The notes under the pieces are model-generated. The model saw nothing but the letters and a program-made list of their open reading frames with translations, made no database searches and had not been told where the DNA came from. A program made the translations under genes and the position numbers. Below are positions 8,807 through 19,595 of a DNA stretch of 64,000 bases, piece after piece (the stretch's first letter is position 1; each line of letters starts with the position of its first letter). Origin of the DNA: CAZHFW01 sp964531675 (GTDB lineage Bacteria; Planctomycetota; Phycisphaerae; Phycisphaerales; UBA1924); the NCBI GenBank assembly GCA_964531675.1, contig CAZHFW010000005.1, positions 1 to 64,000 of the forward strand, in the 5' to 3' direction.

Positions 8807-9334
8807 GTGAACATCCTCCTCATCGGACTCCGCGGCTCAGGGAAATCGACGCTCGGCCCAGCGCTGGCCGAACGGCTCGGGCGGTCGTTCACGGACCTGG
8901 ATGATCTGGTGGCCCGCGCCATGCGCGCGTCTTCACCCGCGGAGGCGTTCGCGAACCACGGCCAGGCGGCGTTCCGGCAGATGGAAGGCCGCGTGCTCGC
9001 GGATCTGATCAAACCCGACAACCAGATCATCGCGCTGGGCGGCGGAACGCCGACGGGGATGCTCGCGCTGGAGACGATCCGGAGTCACAAAGAGGCGGGC
9101 AAGGCCAGGATCCTGTACCTGCGGGGCACCCCCGCGACCTTGCGCTCCAGGCTTGAAGAGACCGACATCGCGTCGCGCCCGAGCTTGACGGGGGCGCATC
9201 CCCTCGACGAGATCCAGACGGTGTTCGAACGCCGTGATCCGCTTTATTCGGATCTGGCGGATGCGATCATCGAGATCGATGGCAAGGACACGAGTCGGGT
9301 GCTCGAAGAGATGTTCCAGGCGGCGCTGGCGTAG
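8807..9334 (+). CDS. aroK: Shikimate kinase
   Basis: AroK phosphorylates shikimate at the 3-hydroxyl with ATP, the fifth step of chorismate synthesis, in the cytosol. The 175-residue length is typical. The Walker A motif is GLRGSGKST (7-15). The shikimate-binding DLDD follows the P-loop (TDLDDLV), GQAAFRQMEG corresponds to the conserved FR.E segment, and the Walker B-like IIALGGGTP lies near residue 79-87. SRPSL fits the lid arginine region. Translation begins at GTG; there is no strong Shine-Dalgarno motif, and the AsmA-like stop is 21 bp upstream. Confidence 0.92.
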   Translation: MNILLIGLRGSGKSTLGPALAERLGRSFTDLDDLVARAMRASSPAEAFANHGQAAFRQMEGRVLADLIKPDNQIIALGGGTPTGMLALETIRSHKEAGKARILYLRGTPATLRSRLEETDIASRPSLTGAHPLDEIQTVFERRDPLYSDLADAIIEIDGKDTSRVLEEMFQAALA

Positions 9335-9477
9335 GCCACGGGACGCGAATGGGCGGATCGGTCAGAGCCGCGTCGCGCGAGCGACCGGTTCGGCGTTTGG
9401 ATTTGGTGATCGGATTTGGCGCTTCGGTTTGGCGGACGCTTTGCCGGCGGCTTGCGCCGCTCGGCTCTGACGTGCGT

Positions 9478-10101
9478 TTACGCATCGGCTTGGCGGACCG
9501 CCTGGCAGAAGGCTTCGATGAGTCCGTGGTCCTTCACGCCGCGTTCGCGTTCGACGCCGCTGGAGACGTCGACGCCGTAGGGCCTGAGGATGCGGATCGC
9601 ATCGCCCACGTTTTCGGGTGTCAGGCCTCCCGCAAGGAAAACGGGCTTGGAGACGTTGTCGAGGAGCGGGGCCAGATCTTCCCACTTGAACGCGACGCCT
9701 TCGCCGGGAGCGGGGCCATCGATGAGCAGGGCTTCGACGTTGGGATTGGGGTCCCAGCGTTCGAGGTCGGCTTTGATGGTTTCGGGCGTGTAGCGGATGG
9801 CGCGGATGACCGGGGCGCACTGGTCCACGAGGGCTTCATCTTCGGAGCCGTGGAGCTGGGTGTGGGTGGTCGGGCAGAGTTCTTCGATGTCCGCGAAGGC
9901 GTCGACGGAGTGGTTCATAAAGACGCCGACGGTGCTGACCATCGGGGGCAGGTTGATCATGACCTCCGCAGCGGCTTCGGGCTCGATGAAGCGGGCGGAG
10001 GAGCGGACGAAGATGAAGCCGATGGCGTCCGCGCCGGCCTCAGCAGCGGCGAGGGCCGCCTCGGTGTCACGGATGCCGCAGATCTTGATGCGGGTGCGCA
10101 T
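9478..10101 (-). CDS. trpF: Phosphoribosylanthranilate isomerase
   Basis: TrpF catalyses the Amadori rearrangement of N-(5-phosphoribosyl)anthranilate in tryptophan synthesis. The 207-residue TIM barrel shows the catalytic Cys8 in KICGIR, the GADAIGFIF and SARFI segments, VGVFMN, QLHGSE, the catalytic Asp within LLIDGP, and the phosphate-binding end FLAGGLTPENV and GVDVSSGVERERGVKD. The gene starts 4 bp after the rhomboid stop, so the two are very likely one operon although their functions are unrelated. No other trp gene is present. Confidence 0.95.
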   Translation of the reverse strand: MRTRIKICGIRDTEAALAAAEAGADAIGFIFVRSSARFIEPEAAAEVMINLPPMVSTVGVFMNHSVDAFADIEELCPTTHTQLHGSEDEALVDQCAPVIRAIRYTPETIKADLERWDPNPNVEALLIDGPAPGEGVAFKWEDLAPLLDNVSKPVFLAGGLTPENVGDAIRILRPYGVDVSSGVERERGVKDHGLIEAFCQAVRQADA

Positions 10102-10104
10102 GTT

Positions 10105-11313
10105 TCAGACGCGGGGCGCGTCGATCTCCTGGAGCAGCTCGCGGGCCAGGGCCGCGTGCTGTTCGTCGGTGAGCTTGGCTGCGGCATCGACCAGCAGCGG
10201 TTTGGCCTCGGCGGGGCGGCTCAGGTACCGGGCCTTGAGCAATCCGAGCATGAGCTTCACGTGGGCCACCTCGCCGTCGCTCGGGTAACCCGCGAGGAAC
10301 TTCTCGTACGCGGCAGCGGCCTCCGCGTGAGCGCCGGAAGCGAAGAGGTGATTGCCCATCGCCAGCATGTTTGGACGGCTCAGGAGCGTGACCGAGGGGA
10401 TGGTCGCGTAGGTCAGGCAGAGCTCGCGGTAGAGCGTGGCGGCGGCGGGGAGATCGCTGGATGCGATCGCGGCGTTCACGCGGGCGCGGTGCTGGAGGGC
10501 TTCCTCGGGGATCGCGGAGACGACCGCGGGCGGAGCGCCGCGGCTCGGATCGCGCCGGTCCTTGCGGGACTGGTCCGCCTCCTGGGCTGCGGAGCGGAAC
10601 TCCGCCAGGCGGCGCTTGTGCTTGAAGATCTGGAAGAGGTCGTATTGCTCGCGCTTGAGGATGCCCGTGGCGAGCAGGATGAAGGCGACGACCCCGCCGT
10701 AGAGATAGCCCGCGATGTGGGCCTCGTAGGCGACGCGTCCGCCGACGCCGATGCCGACCAGATCGCGGGCGATCGCGATCGCGATGAACCACGGCGCGGG
10801 GATCTGGAAGATCCCGATGAAGACCAGGAAGATGAGGCACTTGATGTTCGTGCGCGGGAACAGGACGACGTACGCGCCGGTCACCGCAGCGACCGCGCCG
10901 GACGCGCCGATGACCGGGGCCACGCTGAACATCGCGTGGGCACCCGCGGCGACCGCGGCGCCGATGAGGTAGAAGAGCAGGAAGCCGATGCGGCCCAGGC
11001 GGTCCTCGACGTTGGGGCCAAAGACCCAGAGCACGAGCATGTTGCCGAAGATGTGCCAGAAGTCCGCGTGGACGAAGGCATAGGTCACCGCGGTCCAAGG
11101 CCTGGTCTCGAAGAGACCCTGGGAGAACCTCAGGGCGGTCGCGATCGGGTCGGCGCCCTTGGAAATCAGGGGGCCAAAGAGCTCGACCTGCTCGGGGTCG
11201 GGCAGCGGGCGGCGCGTCACGCCGATCAGGTACAGGACCACGTTCACCGCGATGAGGGCGAAGGTGACGATGGTGGTCCGGGAGAGGGGGCGATCGGTGC
11301 CCAGGGGGATCAT
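10105..11313 (-). CDS. Rhomboid-family intramembrane serine protease with C-terminal TPR-like domain
   Basis: This 402-residue membrane protein has six or more predicted transmembrane segments in residues 12-220. The catalytic dyad is visible as Ser138 in GASGA and His199 in AHIAGYLYG; HADFWHIFGNM (~82-92) is the conserved L1-loop/TM2 block with the oxyanion-associated His and Asn91. After the membrane domain come a basic linker and a soluble helical region (~280-395, with motifs like AAATLYRELC and AAAAYEKFLAGYPSDGEVA) that looks like TPR repeats. Rhomboids cut single-pass substrates inside the bilayer. The substrate is unknown. It is first in an operon with trpF. Confidence 0.9.
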   Translation of the reverse strand: MIPLGTDRPLSRTTIVTFALIAVNVVLYLIGVTRRPLPDPEQVELFGPLISKGADPIATALRFSQGLFETRPWTAVTYAFVHADFWHIFGNMLVLWVFGPNVEDRLGRIGFLLFYLIGAAVAAGAHAMFSVAPVIGASGAVAAVTGAYVVLFPRTNIKCLIFLVFIGIFQIPAPWFIAIAIARDLVGIGVGGRVAYEAHIAGYLYGGVVAFILLATGILKREQYDLFQIFKHKRRLAEFRSAAQEADQSRKDRRDPSRGAPPAVVSAIPEEALQHRARVNAAIASSDLPAAATLYRELCLTYATIPSVTLLSRPNMLAMGNHLFASGAHAEAAAAYEKFLAGYPSDGEVAHVKLMLGLLKARYLSRPAEAKPLLVDAAAKLTDEQHAALARELLQEIDAPRV

Positions 11314-11480
11314 GCCGGGGGGAGTTTATGGCTGGCCGACGGGGATCCTCACGAGGAGTGGTGAGATCCCCGCGGCGATATCGGGACACGAAGGGGGGAA
11401 AGCCGGACCAGTCAGGGTCCGCTCGGGAGGGGAATTCGCGCCGAACACCCAGGTTTGTGGAGGGGGATCGGGGGCATCTC

Positions 11481-11486
11481 TATAGT
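11481..11486 (+). promoter_or_regulatory. Candidate -10 box (TATAGT) upstream of gltA
   Basis: TATAGT matches TATAAT at 5 of 6 positions, about 120 bp before the gltA ATG. A TTGTGG at 11455 is 20 bp upstream, longer than the optimum spacing, so the -35 is uncertain. Confidence 0.3.
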
Positions 11487-11605
11487 GGGTTGTTGGCGGG
11501 GCGGCTCCGACTCCGGGGCGGACGACCGCGGCTCGACCACATCATCGTTCAGGCTACCGGGGCCTTGTCCCCCGTGAGGTCCAAGCTTTGTTGAAGGACG
11601 TGCAG

Positions 11606-12736
11606 ATGGCCGGCTACTCCAAAGGTCTTGAGGGTGTTGTCGCTGCGCAGACCAAGATGTCGTTCATCGACGGCGAGAAGGGCGTGCTCGAATACGTCGG
11701 CATCCCGATCGGTGAACTGGCCTCCCACAGCACGTTCGAAGAGACGGTGTTCCTGCTCTGGAACGGGCGGCTTCCCAAGAAGGGTGAGCTCGAGGAGTTC
11801 AGCACCGCGATCCGCGCCCGCTACGCGCTGTCGCCGGCGCTGGAAGCCCGCCTGACCTCGCTCCCCAAGACCGCCGAGCCCATGCACGTCATGCGCACGC
11901 TGGTCTCCTCGCTCGGCCTTGACGATCCGTCTCCCAACGCGATCGACATTCCGGGCATCCGTGAACGTGCCCTGACGATCCTGGCGCAGGTCCCCACCAT
12001 GCTCGCGGGCTTCCACCGCTACCGCTCGGGCAAGCCCCTCGTCAAGCCCGACCACAGCCTCGGACTGGCCGAGAACTTCCTGTACATGCTCAACGGCCAG
12101 CGCCCCACGCCCACCATGACCAAGGCGATGGACGTCTGCCTGATCCTGCACGCCGACCACGGGTTCAACAACTCCACGTTCACCGCCCGCGTCCTGGTTT
12201 CCACCGAGAGCGACATCTACTCGGCGATCACCGGCGCGATCGGCTCGCTCCGCGGCCCGCTCCACGGCGGCGCCAACGAGGGCGTGATGAAGATGCTCAA
12301 CCAGATCCCGACAGTCGCCGATTGCGAGCAGTTCATCCAGAACAAGCTCGCCAAGAAGGACAAGATCCCGGGCTTCGGGCACCGCATCTACAAGGCGTAC
12401 GACCCCCGCGCCACGCACCTGAAGGTCCTGGCCAAGCAGCTCGCGCACGACACGGGGAACATGTCCCTGTTCGACAAGAGCACCGCGATCGAAGCGGTCA
12501 TGAACCGCGAAAAGGCCGCCAAGGGCATCTACCCGAACGTCGACTTCTACAGCGCCACCACGTACCACTGCATCGGCCTGCCCCTTGACCTGTTCACGCC
12601 CTGCTTCGTGCTGGCCCGCGTGGGAGGCTGGTCGGCCCACGTCATCGAGCAGCTCTCGGACAACCGCCTGTTCCGCCCCGATGCGGACTACGTCGGCCCG
12701 CACGACGTGCGCTACACGCCGATGACGGCGCGGTAA
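11606..12736 (+). CDS. gltA: Citrate synthase (short type II form)
   Basis: The enzyme condenses oxaloacetate and acetyl-CoA to citrate, entering the TCA cycle. The 376-residue length fits the short dimeric bacterial/archaeal form. Catalytic residues are visible: His220 in RGPLHGGANE, His259 in PGFGHRIYK and Asp313 in NVDFYSA; the RPDADYVGP segment near the end is also typical. A 2-methylcitrate synthase cannot be excluded from sequence reading alone, but no prp genes are nearby. The ATG at 11606 is chosen because GAAGGA lies about 9 bp upstream; a TTG at 11588 is in frame. An intrinsic terminator follows. Confidence 0.92.
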   Translation: MAGYSKGLEGVVAAQTKMSFIDGEKGVLEYVGIPIGELASHSTFEETVFLLWNGRLPKKGELEEFSTAIRARYALSPALEARLTSLPKTAEPMHVMRTLVSSLGLDDPSPNAIDIPGIRERALTILAQVPTMLAGFHRYRSGKPLVKPDHSLGLAENFLYMLNGQRPTPTMTKAMDVCLILHADHGFNNSTFTARVLVSTESDIYSAITGAIGSLRGPLHGGANEGVMKMLNQIPTVADCEQFIQNKLAKKDKIPGFGHRIYKAYDPRATHLKVLAKQLAHDTGNMSLFDKSTAIEAVMNREKAAKGIYPNVDFYSATTYHCIGLPLDLFTPCFVLARVGGWSAHVIEQLSDNRLFRPDADYVGPHDVRYTPMTAR

Positions 12737-12755
12737 GTGACTTTGAAGGAATGAC

Positions 12756-12786
12756 AAGGGCCGCGACGGAAGTCGCGGCCCTTTTT
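12756..12786 (+). terminator. Intrinsic terminator of gltA
   Basis: A perfect 12-bp stem AAGGGCCGCGAC/GTCGCGGCCCTT with a GGAA tetraloop runs into a T5 tract. Confidence 0.93.
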
Positions 12787-12850
12787 CGTTGGAAGCGATC
12801 GGGAAGCGTGCGTCTCTTGAGGCAGTCGGTCACGCATGGGTCAAGTTCAC

Positions 12851-12989
12851 GCTCACGCCCGGATTAAGTTGAAGCTCGCGCCTTGCTCACGCCCGGATTG
12901 GACGCTTCGTCCAATCCGGGATGCCTTTGGTCGCGGGGACAGCGCAGGAAGATCCTGGATTGGACGAAGCGTCCAATCCAGGCGTGAGC
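12851..12989. repeat. Large intergenic inverted repeat built from two mirror-image palindromes
   Basis: The 381-bp space between gltA and the convergent hydrolase gene holds two 37-bp arms, 12885-12921 and 12953-12989, separated by 31 bp. One is the reverse complement of the other at 35 of 37 positions. Each arm contains its own palindrome, ATTGGACGCTTCGTCCAAT flanked by CCGG/CCGG in the left arm and CTGG/CCAG in the right. The two differences are compensatory within each hairpin, which supports selection on the fold. A further 15-bp partial copy (GCTCACGCCCGGATT) lies at 12851-12865. No coding potential is evident. The rest of the gap shows nothing else recognisable. Confidence 0.85.
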
Positions 12990-13117
12990 GTGGAAGTGAT
13001 CGCGGATGTGGGCGAGAGCGCGGATCTAGACGTGGGCCGGGGTGCGTCGAGCGTGCTCGGGACTCGGACCTTCGCGGACTCAGGTCCGGCTTCAGCGAGA
13101 AATCACGATGGGAGGTT

Positions 13118-13942
13118 TCAGGATCGGATGAACTCGAGCAGGTCGGCGTTGAGCTGATCGCGGCTGGTGTCCATCAGCGCGTGCGAGCCTCCCTTGTAGA
13201 CCTTGAGGACCGAGTTCTTCACGAGCTTGTGCGCCATCAGCGCCGAGGAACCGATCGGGACGATCTGGTCGTCGTCGCCATGGACGATGAGCGTGGGGAT
13301 GGTGAACTTCTTGAGGTCTTCGGTGAAGTCGGTCTCGGAGAAGGCCTTGATGCAGTCGTACGTGGCCTTGTGGCTGGCCATCATGCCTTGCATCCAGAAG
13401 GAGTCGATCATGCCCTGGGAGGGCTTTGCGCCGGGGCGGTTGAAGCCGAAGAACGGGCCGCTGGCGACGTCCTTGTAGAGCTGGGAGCGGTCCTTGAGCG
13501 AGGCGGCGCGGATGCCGTCGAAGACCTCGACTGGAAGTCCGCCTGGGTTGGCAGCGGTCTTGAGCATGATGGGCGGGACAGCGCCCACGAGCACAGCCTT
13601 GGCGACGCGGGCGGACCCGTGGCGTCCGATGTAGCGCGTGACTTCCCCGCCACCGGTGGAGTGGCCGATGTGGATCGCGCCGCGGAGGTCCAGGGCCTTG
13701 GTCAGTTCCGCCAGATCATCGGCGTAGGTGTCCATCTCATGGCCATGCCAGGGCTGGCTGCTGCGCCCGTGCCCGCGGCGGTCGTGTCCGATGCAGCGGA
13801 AGCCCCGCTCGGCGAAGAAGAGCATCTGGGCTTCCCACGCGTCGGAGCTGAGCGGCCAGCCATGGCTGAAGACGATGGGCGTGCCCGAGCCCCAGTCCTT
13901 GTAGTACATCTGGGTGCCGTCGCGGAGGGTGAGGAAGGCCAT
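13118..13942 (-). CDS. Alpha/beta-hydrolase, non-heme chloroperoxidase/esterase type
   Basis: This 274-residue alpha/beta-hydrolase has no signal peptide. The nucleophile is Ser95 in GHSTGGGEVTRY, the form typical of the cofactor-free chloroperoxidase/arylesterase branch. The acid is in IVHGDDDQIVP and the catalytic His in KGGSHALMDT. The oxyanion-hole motif is SHGWPLSSDAWE and the conserved GHDRRGHGRSSQP follows. Members hydrolyse esters and can perhydrolyse carboxylic acids, giving apparent haloperoxidase activity. The start is set by AAAGGAG just upstream of the ATG. The gene stands alone. Confidence 0.9.
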   Translation of the reverse strand: MAFLTLRDGTQMYYKDWGSGTPIVFSHGWPLSSDAWEAQMLFFAERGFRCIGHDRRGHGRSSQPWHGHEMDTYADDLAELTKALDLRGAIHIGHSTGGGEVTRYIGRHGSARVAKAVLVGAVPPIMLKTAANPGGLPVEVFDGIRAASLKDRSQLYKDVASGPFFGFNRPGAKPSQGMIDSFWMQGMMASHKATYDCIKAFSETDFTEDLKKFTIPTLIVHGDDDQIVPIGSSALMAHKLVKNSVLKVYKGGSHALMDTSRDQLNADLLEFIRS

Positions 13943-14140
13943 GCGTGCTCCTTTGGCTGGGCGTGATGCATCGCGGAGTGGTCGCCTCCCGCCGCGCGGG
14001 ATGAGGCATCGGAGCCTATCGATGGTTGGGGCACGATGTGGTGCGGTGCGCGAATTTGGTTGAAATCACGCACAGTGCAGGGTGAAACCGGATGCCGCGG
14101 GGTGGATGCAGAGCTGCGGCGCGCGACTGGCGTGCGTGTG

Positions 14141-14965
14141 TCAAGGACGCTTGTTGCGATTCTCTTCGTTGAGCCAGATTTCTTTCTCGAGCCAGCGCCG
14201 CATGTCGAGCTCGTCGGCGCGCAGGCGCCCGTCCCAGTGGCGGAGCGCTTCGAGCAGGAGCGGATCGGAAATGTGCGGGTCCGCGAGCACCGGATCGGTG
14301 TTGACCGGCAGGGCCGGCTTGGGGGCGTGCGGCGCGGAGGAGGCCGCGGGAGGATTGGACTTGGGTGGCGCCGCCTGTGCGTGCCCGTCCGTCTTGGGCT
14401 TGTCGGTCTTGGGCTTCGCGGTCTCGGGCTTGGGCAGAGACGAAGGACGGGCGGGCGGCTCGGGCTCGAACCCGAACTCGCGCATCCAGAGGGCCAGGGA
14501 GTACGGATCGAGAGGAATTTCTTGCGCGAAGGCGGGATACGCCTCGGGGCGCGGGCGGGCCTCGTCGGCGGCAAGCTGGGAAAGGAACTCGCCGCTGGTG
14601 ATCGACTGGGCCCCGCGCCGGCTGGCGGCCTTGCGGACGCGTCGGTCGGTCGAGACCACCAGAAGCCTGGCTGGGGCGGAGTCCTGGGTCAGGAGGCGTT
14701 CGATGAGGGAGTCGGCGTCCTTTCCGGCTCCGGCGAAGAGGATTCGGCACTCGTGGATGGTGTATTGCCCGGGGAATCGCCGGTCGGTGGAGGCCCGGGT
14801 CAGGGCTTCGGAGCGGGGGGTGCCGTCGCAGACCAGGAGGGCGGGACGGGCGGCGTATCGGCTGGCCCGGATGAGGCGGGAGAGCCCCTCCAGCTCGATC
14901 CCGGCCAGATGGGAAGGGAGAGCGCCGGTGGCGTGGAGGGCGTTGTAGGCGTCAATTATGAGCAC
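14141..14965 (-). CDS. NYN (YacP-like) nuclease-domain protein
   Basis: This is a 274-residue protein starting at GTG. Residues 1-~150 form a PIN-like NYN/YacP domain: LIIDAYNALHA carries the first catalytic Asp, VCDGTP the second, AGAGKDADSLIERLL the third acidic cluster and VVSTDRRVRKAASRRGA the last. YacP/Rae1 relatives are ribosome-linked or RNA-cleaving endonucleases. The middle (about 180-225) is a low-complexity Pro/Lys/Ala linker, and the end (225-274) is an acidic helical tail. It is divergent from rpsU, with about 185 bp of shared upstream DNA. A translation-linked RNase role is inferred from the family. Confidence 0.78.
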   Translation of the reverse strand: MLIIDAYNALHATGALPSHLAGIELEGLSRLIRASRYAARPALLVCDGTPRSEALTRASTDRRFPGQYTIHECRILFAGAGKDADSLIERLLTQDSAPARLLVVSTDRRVRKAASRRGAQSITSGEFLSQLAADEARPRPEAYPAFAQEIPLDPYSLALWMREFGFEPEPPARPSSLPKPETAKPKTDKPKTDGHAQAAPPKSNPPAASSAPHAPKPALPVNTDPVLADPHISDPLLLEALRHWDGRLRADELDMRRWLEKEIWLNEENRNKRP

Positions 14966-15039
14966 AAGTCCATGACCTGGATGGTTTTAAGGCGGAAACA
15001 GGCGGGTTTCAAGGTTCGGGTTGTTCGGCGGAACCGAAC

Positions 15040-15068
15040 TTGATTTGGCGGGGCTGGAATCCTTTACT
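15040..15068 (+). promoter_or_regulatory. Sigma-70-type promoter of rpsU
   Basis: TTGATT (15040-15045), a 17-bp spacer and TTTACT (15063-15068) form a reasonable promoter about 80 bp before the rpsU start. Confidence 0.5.
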
Positions 15069-15150
15069 TGAGGCCCCACGCTCGGCGGAATGTCCGGTCG
15101 GGCTGGGAGTGCATTCTTCGCACGGGCAACGAACTCTTACGAGGACGAGC

Positions 15151-15399
15151 ATGGCGATTCGGGTCAAAGCACGCAGCGGCGAGTCGGTCGAGCAGATGAT
15201 GCGCCGCTTCAAGAAGCTGTGCGAGAAGGAAGGCCTCACGAAGGACGTGAAGCGCAAGGAGTTCTACGAGAAGCCTTCGGAGCGTCGTCGTCGTGCGGCC
15301 CGCAAGGCGGTGAATCGCCGCGTGAAGGGCGATGACATCGGCAGCCCGTCGGGCGGCAAGGGCGGCAAGGGCCGCTTTGCGAAGAACGCCGAGGCTTGA
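15151..15399 (+). CDS. rpsU: 30S ribosomal protein bS21
   Basis: bS21 sits near the mRNA exit region of the 30S platform and contacts the anti-Shine-Dalgarno end of 16S rRNA. The 82-residue basic protein shows the family pattern: a short N-terminal strand (IRVKARSGES), VEQMMRRFKKLCEKEGL, the KRKEFYEKPSERRRRA helix and a Lys/Arg-rich tail with GSPSGGKGGKGRFAK, which is an extension beyond the ~70-residue form. The ATG at 15151 follows GAGGACGAGC. A terminator follows 22 bp after the stop. Confidence 0.95.
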   Translation: MAIRVKARSGESVEQMMRRFKKLCEKEGLTKDVKRKEFYEKPSERRRRAARKAVNRRVKGDDIGSPSGGKGGKGRFAKNAEA

Positions 15400-15421
15400 T
15401 CCCGGCTTGATCTTGATCCTG

Positions 15422-15446
15422 ACCCCGCTTCTGGCGGGGTTTTTTG
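15422..15446 (+). terminator. Intrinsic terminator of rpsU
   Basis: The stem ACCCCGC/GCGGGGT with a TTCTG loop is followed by TTTTTG. Confidence 0.92.
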
Positions 15447-15482
15447 TCTTTCAGAGCGTCGAATCACCGACGAATCGTGATT

Positions 15483-15539
15483 GGCGAGCCCTCAGGTGTT
15501 GTGTGGGGATTTGACGGCTCGCCGAGATCTGAACAGAAT
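15483..15539 (+). promoter_or_regulatory. Promoter of hppA with an overlapping inverted repeat
   Basis: TTGACG (15511-15516), a 17-bp spacer and CAGAAT (15534-15539) make a good sigma-70 promoter. A perfect 8-bp inverted repeat (GGCGAGCC 15483-15490, GGCTCGCC 15516-15523) straddles the -35, so it could be an operator. Confidence 0.5.
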
Positions 15540-15614
15540 CGACCCCACGGATCCGCCGCGACGCGTTCCGATCGCGGTCCTGGATCGTTCACACGCGATC
15601 ACGAGAGGCCTCTC

Positions 15615-18215
<2,601 letters not shown>

Positions 18216-18238
18216 TCCAAGCACGAGATTGAATCACG

Positions 18239-18270
18239 ACGCCGGCTCCATTCGGGGCCGGCGTTTTTTC
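18239..18270 (+). terminator. Intrinsic terminator of hppA
   Basis: The stem ACGCCGGCTCC/GGGGCCGGCGT (one G-T wobble) with an ATTC loop is followed by T6. Confidence 0.92.
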
Positions 18271-18304
18271 TTGGGATGCGTGGAGGCTGGGGAAGGGTTG
18301 GGAA

Positions 18305-18390
18305 GGCACTGGTGCCTGAAGGGCACCAGTGCCACCCGAGCTTCAATGGTGCATGCGCGGGTGGCACGCCTGCCCTTCAGGCAGGCGTGC
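18305..18390. repeat. REP-like pair of perfect hairpins
   Basis: Two strong palindromes lie side by side in the 312-bp hppA/DMT-gene gap. The first is GGCACTGGTGCC (18305-18316) with GGCACCAGTGCC (18322-18333) around a TGAAG loop; the second is GCACGCCTGCC (18364-18374) with GGCAGGCGTGC (18380-18390) around CTTCA. The loops are near complements, and GTGCCACCC/GGGTGGCAC pairs the two units with each other. The arrangement resembles REP/BIME units. It lies after the hppA terminator. Confidence 0.8.
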
Positions 18391-18479
18391 GGGGATGGGG
18401 ATCAGAAGGAGAGGGGTCGGAAGAGGAGAGGAAAAGGAGAGGAGAGGGAGGGAAAGGAGAGAGCCCACGACTCGCGGAC

Positions 18480-18527
18480 TCGTCGTGGGCGTGGGCGTGG
18501 GGGTGGGGGTGGGCGTGGGTTTGGGTG
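18480..18527. repeat. GTGGGC/GTGGGG simple-sequence tract
   Basis: About 42 bp of near-perfect GTGGGC, GTGGGG and GTGGGT hexamers lie immediately downstream (relative to transcription) of the DMT gene stop. It is preceded by a purine-rich AGGAGAGG-type stretch (18410-18465). It looks like replication-slippage DNA with G-run potential, not a gene. Confidence 0.75.
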
Positions 18528-19514
18528 TCAGTCCGGTTCGCCGGTGGGGGCGATCGCTTCGGCCTTGCGGGACTTGGCGGCGATGCGGGACTGCACGAAG
18601 AGCATGCCCGCGGCGCCCACCACCGCGATTGAGCCAGCGACCCACTGGGCGGTGTTGAGGTGCTCGACGCCTCGGTACATGCCGATGAGGGAGACGGTGA
18701 TGGGCTGGAGCTGGATGACGCCCGCGGCGGGGGCGACGCCGAGTCTGCCCAGTGCGACGTAGTAGAGCGTGTGTCCGATGCCGATGCCGATCAATGCGGA
18801 TGCAAGGAGCCAACCGAACTGTGATGTGGAGAGGGCGGAGGCGGCGTGCAGGCCGCTGTGCTCGCCGAAGGCGAACATGAGGAGCACCAGCGCGATCGCG
18901 GTGTATTGCGAGATTGCGGAGAAGGCGACCAAGGGGTTCACGCCCGCGAGCTGCTTGCGGACCGAGAGGGCGTACGCAGCGTACAGCAGGCCCGAGCCGA
19001 CCGAGAGGCCGACGCCGAGGGGAACGTTGGAGGACTTGTCGAGGCCCAGGCCCGCGTCGCGGGTCAGGAGCGTGCCCGCGGTGCCGGCGCACACCGCGAC
19101 GAGTCCGACGAGGTATGCGGGGTTGCGGATGACGCGTCGCTCGGCGGGGAACATGATGGCGGCGCCGATGGTGACGAAGACGATCTGCAGGCGCAACGAG
19201 AAGGTCATCAGCCCGGGCGACACGTAGTACGGCGCCAGACCGAAGCCGACCTGCGCGACCGCGTTGAAGAGGCTGGGGAGCGCGGCACGTTGCCAGAGGC
19301 GGTCGGGGACGCGCTTCTTGGCGTAGATCCAGAAGAGGACGGGGGCCCAGATGAGGGCCGAGAAGCCGTAGCGCCAGCCGTTGGCGGTCCACGGATCGAT
19401 GAGCTTGGCGAAGAAGTTGAGGAACAGCGGGATGCTGGTCCAGCAGGCGAGGGTGAGCAGGATGGTGGCGATGCCCTCGAAGCGGCCCAAGGGCGAGGAA
19501 GAGGTCGTGCTCAA
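18528..19514 (-). CDS. DMT-superfamily (EamA) transporter
   Basis: This 328-residue protein has ten predicted membrane helices arranged as two five-helix EamA repeats (about 13-145 and 165-305), the normal length for drug/metabolite transporters. Typical features are the NGWRYGFSALIWAP segment after TM1, and ASALIGIGIGHTLYYVALGRLGVAPAAGVIQLQPI in the second repeat. The substrate cannot be predicted. The start is a TTG at 19514 with AGGGAA upstream. It is divergent from the DCC-family gene. Confidence 0.88.
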   Translation of the reverse strand: MSTTSSSPLGRFEGIATILLTLACWTSIPLFLNFFAKLIDPWTANGWRYGFSALIWAPVLFWIYAKKRVPDRLWQRAALPSLFNAVAQVGFGLAPYYVSPGLMTFSLRLQIVFVTIGAAIMFPAERRVIRNPAYLVGLVAVCAGTAGTLLTRDAGLGLDKSSNVPLGVGLSVGSGLLYAAYALSVRKQLAGVNPLVAFSAISQYTAIALVLLMFAFGEHSGLHAASALSTSQFGWLLASALIGIGIGHTLYYVALGRLGVAPAAGVIQLQPITVSLIGMYRGVEHLNTAQWVAGSIAVVGAAGMLFVQSRIAAKSRKAEAIAPTGEPD

Positions 19515-19595
19515 GGTGTTCCCTGGAAGATTGCGAGCGCCCGCGTCTGGAGCGGGCGGGATAGGTTATGCCCGGGATGACGCCGGCTGCCCGAA

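Noticed and set aside
9391..9436. TTTGG-rich stretch between aroK and trpF as a repeat array
   Set aside because: Copies are irregular and short; it looks like compositional bias in a 143-bp convergent gap.
10105..11313. Functional link between the rhomboid protease and tryptophan synthesis
   Set aside because: The two genes are 4 bp apart, but nothing in either protein suggests a shared task; co-transcription alone is weak evidence.
18480..18527. GTGGGC hexamer tract as a possible CRISPR or tandem gene
   Set aside because: The units are 6 bp with no spacers; it is a simple repeat. No CRISPR-like array is present anywhere in the window.
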